DNA from: Candidatus Dechloromonas phosphoritropha
GTDB taxonomy: Bacteria > Pseudomonadota > Gammaproteobacteria > Burkholderiales > Rhodocyclaceae
Assembly (NCBI GenBank): GCA_016722705.1
Contig: JADKGN010000001.1
Coordinates: forward strand, 496,001-560,000
DNA length: 64,000 nt
Direction: 5' to 3'
The position numbers and the translations under genes were made by a program. The notes under the pieces were generated by a model that was not told the origin of the DNA, did not search any database, and saw nothing but the letters and a program-made list of their open reading frames with translations. Of the stretch, positions 18,187-26,844 are shown piece after piece; position 1 is the stretch's first letter; the number at the start of each line of letters is the position of its first letter.

Positions 18187-18246
18187 CCTTTGTCGCCGCC
18201 CCAGGGGGAGATTCTATCGAGGCGACAACTATTCTGGCGTAGGGGG

Positions 18247-18741
18247 GTTGGCAGAACCGTCCAACAAGCCAGCGCCTTCCGAAACCGCCACGATGCCATC
18301 CGCTTTGGGGAAAAAGCGACGCATCGAAGAACGTATCTGCCACTCCACGGTAGGTCGCTTAAGCAATTTGGACCTTGACCATGTGGTGTGTTCGGCGACA
18401 ACTGCGCGCATGGGTACTCGTGCAAGGAAACGCGCCCACATGACAGCCACGGTCAACGGCCACATACAGGCCAAAACCACGATTGGCCGAGCACTGCGCA
18501 GGTAGCGCACAAGCGGAAATATCGCCCAACGTATGCGTCTGACTTTCAGATCAACGACGCGCACTTCCGGCAGTAATTCAGACAGAAACTCGTCTGTTGC
18601 CGGAAGCAAGACCATATCGACTGCATAACCGCGCTGGACAAACGTATTGGCGAGGTTCACCGCGACACGCTCGGCACCACCGCCGCGAAGGTCGGGCAAT
18701 ACTATGGAAACAGACAGATGGTAGTCATTGCATAGGACGGG
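18247..18741 (-). pseudogene. Glycosyltransferase (GT4-like) broken by two IS elements
   Basis: The start codon and first four codons (MTGS) lie at 21612-21601, separated from the body by the IS4 element. The body resumes in frame after the duplicated target (SIVLPDLRGGGAERVAVNLANTF), the typical N-terminal nucleotide-sugar transferase loop. It runs ~165 residues until IS3 copy 1 cuts it at 18247; the C-terminal donor-binding domain is missing. Originally its ATG overlapped the TGA of the upstream glycosyltransferase, so the two formed an operon. Confidence 0.85.
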
Positions 18742-19690
18742 TGAGCCAGTCCAATCCTCTCAACTTAGTCCATAGTCATACGGCGGGTTTGTAAGCAAAG
18801 GACAGGTGAGGCTTTCGCTGGTTTGGCCGAGGTCGAGCACGATCAGGGATAAATTTCTGAAGGTTTTTGACGATTTCCGAGAAGATTTCCTTGGTAACTC
18901 GGGTGGTGATTTGCTGCACACCCGCCAAGACTCGGGGCAAGATACGACGTACGGTATTGAAGGCCATCGTCCGATTCACTCCCCATGGCGAATCGCTGGG
19001 CAGCCGCTCTTCCGCAGCCAGGTAGGTGGCCAGGGCATTGAGATTGTCACACACCATCTTGGCCCCAACATCCTGGCAGGCGGCCAGCCAAGTCAGGCCG
19101 GACGTGTGCTCCAGATTGAGCCGGTGTTTGATGCGCTTGAACGCCTCCTCGATACGCCAACGGCTGTGATAAAGGGCTGAGAAGCTTGTGGCCGGATACC
19201 GCGCGGTATCAAGCAAGGAGGTCATCAAGACCCGTACCTTGCCAGTCGGCGTCACCTGACGAATCAGGCGAACCATAGAAGGCAGACGCGGACACTCGTA
19301 ATCAATGGCATCCTGACGATGCGGTGGCGGCAATGTCACCTGCGCCTCATCTTCTCCGGATCGCATGAACTGGGTGATGGCAGAAAAGGAAGCGGACGAA
19401 TCACAGCGTATGCAAAAGGGGATACCTCGATGCAACAGCGCCGCGACCAACCAGGCACCCGGATACCCGCGATCAAGCACCAGCATGTCCTGAGCACCGA
19501 GTCGGTCAAGCCGCTCAAACAACATCTGACGTTCGCCGACCAGCGAACTGTGCAAAATCAGCGAGTCGAACAATTCGATCCCTGGCCGAAACAAACCGAA
19601 GATGGCCGCTTCTCGAATATGGCGGCGCCCTTCCAGGTCAAGCAAGGTCAGACGTACCTTCGATGCATCCGCCGCCAAGACCCGCAAGCC

Positions 19691-21139
19691 CATTCCATTA
19701 CACACAAATTATTCAAAATTACACTTTGAAGTTGAACTCGCGTCATAACGCATGAGCCTCTCTCGCGAATCTGATCCCGGCGGCGAAATCGACGACGCGT
19801 TGAAGGCCAAGCCAAAGGGTCTTCACCCCTGGCTCGCCATCGCCCTTGCGGGCCAGAAATCCGCCAAGCATCGCCACCAAGCGCACCACTTCATTGAGCC
19901 TGGGCGGCGTCTTGGGCACCTTCTTCCGATTCAGGATGTAAGCCGCTTGCCATTCGTCCTGCTCGAACAGCAAGGCCGCATCCAGGTCTGGGCAGGTACG
20001 GCCCAGGCGCATGAGTCGGGCAATCCGCCAAGCCACCACCATGAACAGCGCCAGCGCCCGTTCCAGCCGCGCCACGGTGCTCAACTGCAACGCCTCTACG
20101 CGGCAGCCGTTCTTGAGGACATGGAAGAACAGTTCGATCTCCCAGCGCGCCCGGTACCAGTCGATCAGTTCGGTCGCCGCTTCGAAAGAGTTAATCGGCC
20201 GATTGGTCAGCAGCCGCCATTCCACCGGCTTCACGCCCTCGGGGGCACTTTCTTCTCGCGCCACCAGACAACTCACCTCGATCCGGCTCCCCTTGCCGTC
20301 GGAGACCGTCACCCGCTTTGCCCAGACTCGTTGCCGAACGTCCCGCGCCTTCTGTCCTTGCCGCGAAGGCATCGTGAAGCGGATGCCGCCGAGCGCTTCG
20401 CTGGCCAGGACCTCAGTCCACAGCTTGCCGCCCTCGGGAAGCGCCCGATTGTGCTGGGAACGAATCAGCCAGTCGGCGGGATGCCCCAGCTCGCGGGCTT
20501 GCACCATCAGGGCCACGATGTCCGCCTCCCGATCCGCCACATACACCAGCCGGGTGTCCGGCAGCCTGCTCGCCAACTCCGCGATGCGGGTGTAGCCCTC
20601 CGTCCAGCGGGTGCTTTCCAGCAGGCCACCTCGTTGGCCGCTCGCGTCCTTGGGTTCGCGTGCCCACATCCAGGCGTCCAGAACACCCAAGGGTTCACGC
20701 TGCGGACTGACCGCGTAGGTGGGATGCACGTACATCCCGCGTTGGGCTTCATACGAGAGCGGCCCCAGACCGGCAATGCGCTGACCATTGAAGTCGAGTT
20801 CCGTGGTGTCTTGGATGCACAGCACCACCGGATGCGCCTGCATGCGCGTTTCGGCGCTTCGCCAGTGCGAGGCGAGGATGGCTTCCCATTCGATGTCGTC
20901 CTGCGCAAAAAAGCGATATGCCGCCTGGGTTTCCGCCCAGCCGCCGCAGGCTTGCGGGATGCTGGCCAGCGGGTTGGCGGCCATGCGCTCCGCCAGCAGC
21001 ACCGTGCGCTTGTCCAGACGCCGGTCGCCCAGGTCGATCGCCTTGAATTCTTCCGCTGCCCAACCCATCACATCCACCCAGCATTTCTTGTAAAGTCAGC
21101 ATGTTACGCAGAGGTGTTGAAGTTGTGTGTAATGGGATG
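19691..21139 (-). mobile_element. IS50/Tn5-like insertion sequence nested in IS4 (1,449 bp)
   Basis: The inverted repeats CATTCCATTACACACAA / CATCCCATTACACACAA are flanked by the 9-bp duplication CCGCAAGCC (19682-19690, 21140-21148). The 9-bp duplication is the length made by Tn5-type transposases. Confidence 0.95.
19743..21077 (-). CDS. Tn5-like IS4-superfamily transposase
   Basis: A complete 444-residue transposase with the Tn5 N-terminal DNA-binding domain (GWAAEEFKAIDLGDRRLDKR, then CGGWAETQAAYRFF). The catalytic core has Asp in CIQDTTELDF, Asp in YVADREADI, and the YREK motif YRARWEIELFFHVLK. The length is slightly below the 476 residues of Tn5 transposase. It is intact and probably active. 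Confidence 0.94.
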   Translation of the reverse strand: MDVMGWAAEEFKAIDLGDRRLDKRTVLLAERMAANPLASIPQACGGWAETQAAYRFFAQDDIEWEAILASHWRSAETRMQAHPVVLCIQDTTELDFNGQRIAGLGPLSYEAQRGMYVHPTYAVSPQREPLGVLDAWMWAREPKDASGQRGGLLESTRWTEGYTRIAELASRLPDTRLVYVADREADIVALMVQARELGHPADWLIRSQHNRALPEGGKLWTEVLASEALGGIRFTMPSRQGQKARDVRQRVWAKRVTVSDGKGSRIEVSCLVAREESAPEGVKPVEWRLLTNRPINSFEAATELIDWYRARWEIELFFHVLKNGCRVEALQLSTVARLERALALFMVVAWRIARLMRLGRTCPDLDAALLFEQDEWQAAYILNRKKVPKTPPRLNEVVRLVAMLGGFLARKGDGEPGVKTLWLGLQRVVDFAAGIRFAREAHAL

Positions 21140-21608
21140 CCGCAAGCCTTGCCAGTCCGGCTGCTGCGGAACGACCTCATCGACCAGGCGCAGCAATTCT
21201 GTATTGAGCGGCTCAAAGAGATTGGCGACCAGATGGCTGCGCGCCTTTGAGAAGGCACTGGCCGTGATCGCCCGACAAAGGCGGGTTCTTCCGGCAAGCA
21301 GGGCAAAGCAGGAATCAAGCTCCGCCTGAACTGCGCCGCGAATGCCGGTGAGCAGGAAAGCGATCAGATTCGTGAATGGCAATTCACGGTTTCGGGTGAA
21401 AAACCGAGGCTCGCGGCGGGCGGCGGCAAGGAAATTGGCGCCATGAATGTAGTCCGTTAGCCGTGAAACGATATTGGCATATTTAGGCCGTCATATAAAG
21501 CCTATTTATATCAATTGGTTACATGCTCGATTATATCTTGGCGCGGCCAGATGGCAAAGTTGCCAAAATTAGATGACAGACCGCTAAGTCAAGAGGATTG
21601 TGAGCCAG

Positions 21609-22868
21609 TCATGCTGAACGCGCCCTTTTGGATAGATGGCTCCGAATGGCTTTAACGGCATAACTTTCAGTAGCCAAACAATAAAGTTCACCAACCAGAC
21701 GCTTTACTAACCTAGTCGGTGAAGCGCGCGTATTAACAGCCATCTTTATTAGCGCCTCGGCGAATACTGGAATGCCATACCTTTCTGCAGCAGCATGACA
21801 CTGTTGCGAAAAATCAGACCGCCGCCCTTGCGCAGATTCAGAATATTCCTGAATCAAATCTGCCAACTCCAAGGTAGGTGGATACTCCTGCAATTCGCCG
21901 ACATTGCCGTGAGGTAACTCGTGAAGATAACCATAGCAGCGCGTAGCCTCGTCTATTGTCACGCAAATTGTAGGAACGCCGAGCATCGCGGCCTCCAACG
22001 CAGCGGTGCCCATCCCAACAAATAAGTCATAGTTCACGACTATTTCTGGAAAACTGCTGTATTCAAGAACCCCCATGAGCCGAACATTACCGGCGACACC
22101 CAAAGTTTCAATTTCGGCTTCAATCAAACTGCGTAATGGCCCGTCTCCATAAATATCCCAGGTAACCTGAACACCGCGATTCAAGCAATCACTGACAATC
22201 CTTGCCGCACCCAAGTTGTAGGATTTGAAATCGACCAGTCGCCCTACCGAGACAACTCGTACATTCGCCTTGTTGGATGATTGCCAAGTTGATTCAAGAA
22301 TATTGATAGGTAATGCCAATACCGGGCTAGTTGAAAAATCGGCATTCCATCTCTTTGAGTGCGACTCTCTGCATTCCAAATTCATGAAATAAAGCTGTTC
22401 TCTACCAACTGCGTTTGCGACCAGATGGTTCAAAAACACTCGATCCGTACGCTCAGATGTCATGAAATATGCTCTTGGGTGGAAGACACCAGAAAGATGA
22501 ATCACCTGCAGGTTCTTGGGGAATACCGTTTCGACCATCAAACCACGGGCCGCAGAAATCGCATCGAAGCTCATGATTAAAACATGAGATCCAATGCGTA
22601 TATCACCCAAGTGCGCACTTATGGACCTTATCAAATCGCTAGTTTCACTGTAGTAGATGACATTCACTTGATCTTCAAGCATGGAGTCAAGTTCTCCAAC
22701 TGAGCCGCAACAGACTGAAACACGTGCACCAGACGAGACAAAAAAATTGGCAACTCGAACAATCAGAGTTTCAATGCCACCAGTCCGCAGACTGCCGTAA
22801 ACCATAAATACTTCTGTTAGCAATTGCGGCGCTGAATGTTGCGCGTGCCTGATATCAGTCACCGGCAA
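21609..22868 (-). CDS. Glycosyltransferase, GT4-like (GT-B fold)
   Basis: 419 residues. The N-terminal domain contains GSLRTGGIETLIVRVANFF, an acceptor-side loop typical of GT4 enzymes. The C-terminal domain has VVSVGRLVDFKSYNLGAARI, then WDIYGDGPLRSLIE, then FVGMGTAALEAAMLGVPTI, where the Glu of the EX7E-like motif binds the nucleotide sugar. It is somewhat richer in A+T than the flippase upstream. The ATG at 22868 overlaps the flippase end by 14 bp; another start is Met22. The natural next gene, a second glycosyltransferase, is destroyed. Confidence 0.85.
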   Translation of the reverse strand: MPVTDIRHAQHSAPQLLTEVFMVYGSLRTGGIETLIVRVANFFVSSGARVSVCCGSVGELDSMLEDQVNVIYYSETSDLIRSISAHLGDIRIGSHVLIMSFDAISAARGLMVETVFPKNLQVIHLSGVFHPRAYFMTSERTDRVFLNHLVANAVGREQLYFMNLECRESHSKRWNADFSTSPVLALPINILESTWQSSNKANVRVVSVGRLVDFKSYNLGAARIVSDCLNRGVQVTWDIYGDGPLRSLIEAEIETLGVAGNVRLMGVLEYSSFPEIVVNYDLFVGMGTAALEAAMLGVPTICVTIDEATRCYGYLHELPHGNVGELQEYPPTLELADLIQEYSESAQGRRSDFSQQCHAAAERYGIPVFAEALIKMAVNTRASPTRLVKRLVGELYCLATESYAVKAIRSHLSKRARSA

Positions 22869-24315
22869 CTCTCCGTCTTAACCACCCACGCAAATCCACC
22901 AACCCGTCCAGCCTGCGCAGGCTATACAAACTAGCCGCCAGCATCACCACCAGCCCAACTGTATAACCCGCACCTGTCGATTGTCCTGCAACAAACATGA
23001 TCCCCCCCCCCGCAAGCAAGAGAAGTAGCGTAACCATCGCATTGCGGCGTGCCAGCTTGTAACCAATCAGCCTCGATGCCACCAGCGCCACCAGCCCGTA
23101 ATAGATCAGGTAGGCGATCCAGAAACCGACACCAGCCATGGCCAGCCCCCATTCCTGAATTCCCACGGCGATCACACCCAGGTAGGCAACATTCCAGGTA
23201 ACGTCCGTGGCAATGAAAATGCCACCACGCCCCTGCGCGAGCAGAATAAACCCCATCGGCCAACTGGCCACCTTAAAAATATCCCCCAGCACTTGCCAGC
23301 GCAGCACATCAGCCGCCGGCGCAAAGCTGGCGGCATAGAGCAGGTGAATGACCCAGGGGGCAAGCGTGATCATGCCGAGTAAAACGGGACCGGCCAGCAG
23401 CAAGGCCATTTCGGCCTGCTCATCGACCAGCTTTCGTGCCTGCGGGTGGTCGTTGATGGTGGCCGTCAGGCGCGGGAAATAGTCGGCGCCCATCGCGCCA
23501 AGCACAAAACCGATGTAGGTCATCGAGACAGCCCAGGCCGCCTGGAAGTAACCGGCCGCATCCAGTCCGAGTTCGCGCAGGATGATCGAGCGCGCGGCAA
23601 GCTGGGTCGCCAAAGTGAGCAGGCCAGCCACCATCAGGGGAATGCCAAATTTGAGCATCGCTTGCCATTGCTGGCTGATCGCCTGCCAGTCGCAGTGCAT
23701 CTGCGGCCGTGTCAGGCGGGCAGCGTACCAGGCGGCAACCGGAATGGTGACGGCCGGGGCCGCCAGCACAAACCAGAGCACGCCGGCCTCGCCGAGCCAA
23801 TACACCAGCAGTATGCCGACGACGGCGCCAATCAAGGCGCTGATGATGTTGATGCGCGCCAGCTCGCCGATGCGGCGCAATCCTTGCAGCAGCGCGGTTT
23901 GTGAACCGGCGATCAGGGTCAGCAGCACCCCCAGCCCGAGCCAGCCGACATCGCCGACATGGGTTGCATCGCCGAACACCCATTGTGCAACCGGTTCGCG
24001 CAGTAGCCACAGGAGCGCCATGCCGGCAAGGCCAAGGACCAGATTGGCCAGCCAGAGCGCGCGGCGCACGATGGCGAGGGTGGCTTCTTCGCCTGCCGAT
24101 GCAGCCAACTGTCTCACGCCGCTATTGCCCAGCCCGCACCCGGCCAGCGTCGAGGCCAGCCCGACGATGTTCTGGTACAAGCCCATCAGGCCAACGCCGG
24201 CCGGCCCGAGCAGCACCGCCAGCACTTTCACTTTGACGATGCCGATGACGATATTGATCACCGTGGCACCACCTATGATGGCGCTCGAACGGAAGATCTC
24301 GCGGTGGGATGTCAC
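22855..24315 (-). CDS. O-antigen/polysaccharide flippase (Wzx-like)
   Basis: 486 residues from a GTG whose last two bases begin the TGA of the aminotransferase gene (GTGA). About 14 hydrophobic segments fill the protein, starting SSAIIGGATVINIVIGIVKVK and with the Wzx-like GLMGLYQNIVGLASTLAGCG and YFQAAWAVSMTYIGFVLGAMG. It would flip lipid-linked repeat units to the periplasm. The open frame extends upstream to 24669, but that part overlaps the aminotransferase gene and is not counted. Confidence 0.9.
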   Translation of the reverse strand: MTSHREIFRSSAIIGGATVINIVIGIVKVKVLAVLLGPAGVGLMGLYQNIVGLASTLAGCGLGNSGVRQLAASAGEEATLAIVRRALWLANLVLGLAGMALLWLLREPVAQWVFGDATHVGDVGWLGLGVLLTLIAGSQTALLQGLRRIGELARINIISALIGAVVGILLVYWLGEAGVLWFVLAAPAVTIPVAAWYAARLTRPQMHCDWQAISQQWQAMLKFGIPLMVAGLLTLATQLAARSIILRELGLDAAGYFQAAWAVSMTYIGFVLGAMGADYFPRLTATINDHPQARKLVDEQAEMALLLAGPVLLGMITLAPWVIHLLYAASFAPAADVLRWQVLGDIFKVASWPMGFILLAQGRGGIFIATDVTWNVAYLGVIAVGIQEWGLAMAGVGFWIAYLIYYGLVALVASRLIGYKLARRNAMVTLLLLLAGGGIMFVAGQSTGAGYTVGLVVMLAASLYSLRRLDGLVDLRGWLRRRVAGD

Positions 24316-25412
24316 GGTTTGAAGGCGGTCAGCGCGGCGATGACCTGATCCTGATCCTCGAAACCGAGATGCGGCCCCATCGGCAGACTCAGCACTTCGT
24401 TTGCCATTCTGGAGGCAATCGGAAAGGCGTCTCCGGCGAACCCGTTGGCGGCGTAGGCCTGCTGCTGGTGTGGCGGAATCGGGTAATGAATCAACGTGCC
24501 CACACCGGAAACAGCCAGCGCTTTTTGCAGTGCATCGCGCTGCGGATGCTGGACCACATACAGGTGCCATACCGGCTCGGCCCAGCCGGGCACATAAGGC
24601 AGCGTCAGGCCGCAACCAGCCAGGTTCTGCCGATAGCACTCGGCGACGGCGCTGCGCCGCGCATTCCATTCATCGAGATGCGCCAGCTTGACGCTCAAGA
24701 TGGCAGCCTGCAGCGAGTCAAGACGGCTATTATAGCCCTGCACTTCGTTCACGTACTTTTCGCGCGAGCCGTAGTTGCGCAGCACGCGGATGCGCTCGGC
24801 CAACTGCGCATCGTCGGTGGTCACCGCGCCACCGTCGCCCATGGCGCCGAGATTCTTGCCGGGGTAGAAGCTCCACGCCACGGCATCGCCGTGCGCACCC
24901 AGGCGCTCGCCCTTGTAGCGCGCTCCATGCGCCTGCGCCCCGTCTTCCAGCACGCGCAGGCCGTGCTTGCGCGCAATGGCGAGAATTTCGTCCATATTTG
25001 CCGGTTGACCGTAGAGATGTACGGGCAGGATGACTTTGGTGCGCGGGGTAATGGCGGCTTCGATCAGCGCCGGGTCGATGTTGTAAGTGCGCGCATCCGG
25101 CTCCACCGGCACCGGCGTCGCACCGCACTGGCTGACCGCCAGCCAGGTGGCGATATAGGTGTTGCTGGGCACGATCACTTCGTCGCCCGGCCCGACATCC
25201 ATGGCGCGCAGCGCCAGGTGCAGCGCGTCCAGCCCATTGGCCGCGCCTACTGCGTGGGCGGCGCCGCAGTATTGAGCATATTTGGACTCGAACTGCTCCA
25301 CTTCCGGACCAGCGATGTAGCAACCGGAAGCCAGTGATCGAGCCACGGCGGCATCGATCTCGGATTTCAGCTCAAGGTAAGCAGCACCAAGATCCAAGAA
25401 TGGAATGTTCAT
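24312..25412 (-). CDS. DegT/DnrJ/EryC1/StrS nucleotide-sugar aminotransferase (FdtB/QdtB type)
   Basis: 366 residues, normal length. The PLP-binding Lys is in SFYPGKNLGAMGDGG, and the substrate-binding pattern VGAANGLDALHLALRAMD precedes the VIVPSNTYIATW motif. Next to a 3,4-ketoisomerase of the FdtA/QdtA type it most likely makes dTDP-3-amino-3,6-dideoxyhexose (Fuc3N or Qui3N). Its ATG overlaps the stop of the ketoisomerase gene (ATGA) and its stop overlaps the flippase start, so all three are translationally coupled. Confidence 0.9.
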   Translation of the reverse strand: MNIPFLDLGAAYLELKSEIDAAVARSLASGCYIAGPEVEQFESKYAQYCGAAHAVGAANGLDALHLALRAMDVGPGDEVIVPSNTYIATWLAVSQCGATPVPVEPDARTYNIDPALIEAAITPRTKVILPVHLYGQPANMDEILAIARKHGLRVLEDGAQAHGARYKGERLGAHGDAVAWSFYPGKNLGAMGDGGAVTTDDAQLAERIRVLRNYGSREKYVNEVQGYNSRLDSLQAAILSVKLAHLDEWNARRSAVAECYRQNLAGCGLTLPYVPGWAEPVWHLYVVQHPQRDALQKALAVSGVGTLIHYPIPPHQQQAYAANGFAGDAFPIASRMANEVLSLPMGPHLGFEDQDQVIAALTAFKP

Positions 25413-25819
25413 GCTTGCCAGCGCGCCCGCATGAATTCCGCATAGTCCCGGAAATAATCGTCTTCGGCGTATTTATTGGAAGCCAGCACCATGCAGACCG
25501 AACCGGATGAAAAATTGTCGAGTTCCCGCCAGATCATGGGACAAACGTATAGCCCATTGTAGGAACGGTTGAGGTGAATGCGCTTCTTGTCATTTCCATC
25601 ATCAAGAACCACGTCAAAACTACCTGACATGGCGATGATCAGTTGATGCAGCGCCTTGTGCGCGTGCCCTCCTCGTTCTGCGCCACCGGGCACGTCGTAA
25701 AGGTAATACACGCGCTGGATGTCGAACGGGATGTGACCGGAGCCTTCGATGAAGGTCAGGTTGCCGCGAGGATCATGGATTTTTGGAAGTTCGATGAGGC
25801 GACAATCAGCTAATGACAT
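25409..25819 (-). CDS. dTDP-4-oxo-6-deoxyhexose 3,4-ketoisomerase (FdtA/QdtA-like cupin)
   Basis: 136 residues from MSLADCRLIELPKI; the frame is open to 25882, but the upstream part overlaps the formyltransferase. Cupin with the WxcM/FdtA signatures DPRGNLTFIEG, RVYYLYDVPGGAERGGHAH and the catalytic His pair in HAHKALHQ. It converts dTDP-4-keto-6-deoxyglucose to the 3-keto isomer, the step before transamination. Whether the product is the gluco or galacto isomer cannot be told from sequence by eye. Confidence 0.9.
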   Translation of the reverse strand: MSLADCRLIELPKIHDPRGNLTFIEGSGHIPFDIQRVYYLYDVPGGAERGGHAHKALHQLIIAMSGSFDVVLDDGNDKKRIHLNRSYNGLYVCPMIWRELDNFSSGSVCMVLASNKYAEDDYFRDYAEFMRARWQA

Positions 25820-25826
25820 ATCAGCA

Positions 25827-26654
25827 TTACTCCACCATGTGTTTATAGAGAACAATATCAAAGTCGATTGTCGATATTTCAATCGATATTTTCGTCTCCT
25901 TCAATATTGAGCCTGGTTTTCTAATTGATCGATAACTTGTAATTTCACATTTACGAATCTCTATATCATTAAAAATGGTAGTTTGATATTCTGGAAAGAA
26001 AAGCGCTCTTACTTGATTATTTATCTGCGCAGCAGTTGCCCAAACATTAATTTTATTACTGATCTTTGAAAGACTATTTCTGGAGAAATAACTTGACCCA
26101 GTTGCAGGTTGGGAGGTTCGATTTAATTCGAATTTCATGGAGAGTTTATTGGCGTATTTTTTCAGTAAATCTCTTCCGGCATCTTGATACTTCTCGTATA
26201 GCTCGCGAGCATTCATGTCAGGTGTGATGTCAATTGCCGATTGATCAATGATGTCGCCTGTATCAATACCATCATCGATGAAGTGAAATGTAACACCCGA
26301 CTGTTTTTCATCAAAATAAAGTGGCCATATCGAAGTAAAGCAACCTTTGTATGAGGGGAGGAGTGAAAAATGAATATTTAATAGCCGTGCATTCTTAAAT
26401 TTTTTTGACTCTATAATTTTATCGAATTCAACTGAAAGAAAAACAAGGCTATTCTCATCGTAGATATCTTCAATCTGAACAATTGGAATATTAAAATTGC
26501 AAGCGAAACTCTTCAGAGATGGCTGCCATGTATCAATTCCGCTATCAGATTGCACAGGGCAAACAGAAAGTTCAAACAGGCCGGTTTTTCGCAGGATATC
26601 GAGTGTTTCGACTGCAATTCTATTTTTTCCGGCAAGGCAAAGTTTCTGGGGCAT
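25827..26654 (-). CDS. Sugar N-formyltransferase, AT-rich, probably acquired
   Basis: 275 residues from the second of two close ATGs (26654), which has GAGGG at the right distance; the frame is open to 26705. The 10-formyl-THF-dependent formyltransferase core is clear: NIHFSLLPSYKG (catalytic Asn and His) and GVTFHFIDDGIDTGDII (catalytic Asp). With the FdtA- and FdtB-like neighbours it would make dTDP-Fuc3NFo or Qui3NFo. A+T content is far higher than that of every neighbour, and its 5' end overlaps the debris of an acetyltransferase gene. Both facts point to insertion from another source. Confidence 0.87.
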   Translation of the reverse strand: MPQKLCLAGKNRIAVETLDILRKTGLFELSVCPVQSDSGIDTWQPSLKSFACNFNIPIVQIEDIYDENSLVFLSVEFDKIIESKKFKNARLLNIHFSLLPSYKGCFTSIWPLYFDEKQSGVTFHFIDDGIDTGDIIDQSAIDITPDMNARELYEKYQDAGRDLLKKYANKLSMKFELNRTSQPATGSSYFSRNSLSKISNKINVWATAAQINNQVRALFFPEYQTTIFNDIEIRKCEITSYRSIRKPGSILKETKISIEISTIDFDIVLYKHMVE

Positions 26655-26833
26655 TAGCATTACCCTCAACAATGCGCGCCGGTTTGCCGACCACCACTGC
26701 CCCATAGGGCACCGACTTCGTCACCACAGCACCCGCGAAGCACGACCACAAACTGCCAAACCCGGGTGCCGGCGCCGATTGCCTTGGACTGGACATCGGC
26801 CAGCGGGTGAATGAACGGTTGGCTCACTTGCAT
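26620..26833 (-). pseudogene. Hexapeptide-repeat sugar N-acetyltransferase (FdtC/QdtC-like), internally deleted
   Basis: The ATG at 26833 with GAGGG upstream starts a typical acetyltransferase N-terminus (FIHPLADVQSKAIGAGTRVWQF). At about 26735 it jumps, with a frame change, to the family's C-terminal end (CFAGAVVTKSVPYGAVVVGKP, then ARIVEGNA). Roughly 100 codons of hexapeptide repeats are missing. The residual 3' end overlaps the start of the formyltransferase. The intact gene would have acetylated the 3-amino sugar made by this operon. Confidence 0.82.
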
Positions 26834-26844
26834 GCTCCCTCTAG

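Larger units (their letters stand above)
16591..18246 (-). mobile_element. IS3-family insertion sequence, copy 1 (1,656 bp)
   Basis: The ends share TAGTTGTCGCCTCG; comparison with the copy at 59891-61545 fixes the boundaries at GGCGCGCGTC on the left and GTAGGGGG on the right. Unlike copy 2 there is no matching flanking duplication (CTATC to the left, GTTGG to the right), and both neighbouring genes are truncated exactly at the element. Confidence 0.9.
18776..21382 (-). pseudogene. IS4 transposase of copy 2, interrupted
   Basis: The N-terminal ~80 codons (21382-21140) and the rest (19690-18776) are separated by the IS50-like element; the break lies in the first catalytic stretch (WQGL/RVLAADASK). 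Apart from the interruption only isolated substitutions distinguish it from the intact copy at 10104-11252. Confidence 0.93.
18752..21600 (-). mobile_element. IS4-family insertion sequence, copy 2, carrying a nested IS
   Basis: Same ends as copy 1, flanked by the 10-bp duplication TGAGCCAGTC (18742-18751, 21601-21610). After subtracting the nested 1,449-bp element and its 9-bp duplication the length is exactly 1,391 bp, equal to copy 1. It inserted at the overlap between two glycosyltransferase genes. Confidence 0.95.

Noticed and set aside
24316..24669. Long N-terminal extension of the flippase
   Set aside because: This frame overlaps the aminotransferase gene, is not membrane-like, and the GTGA overlap at 24315 gives a better start.
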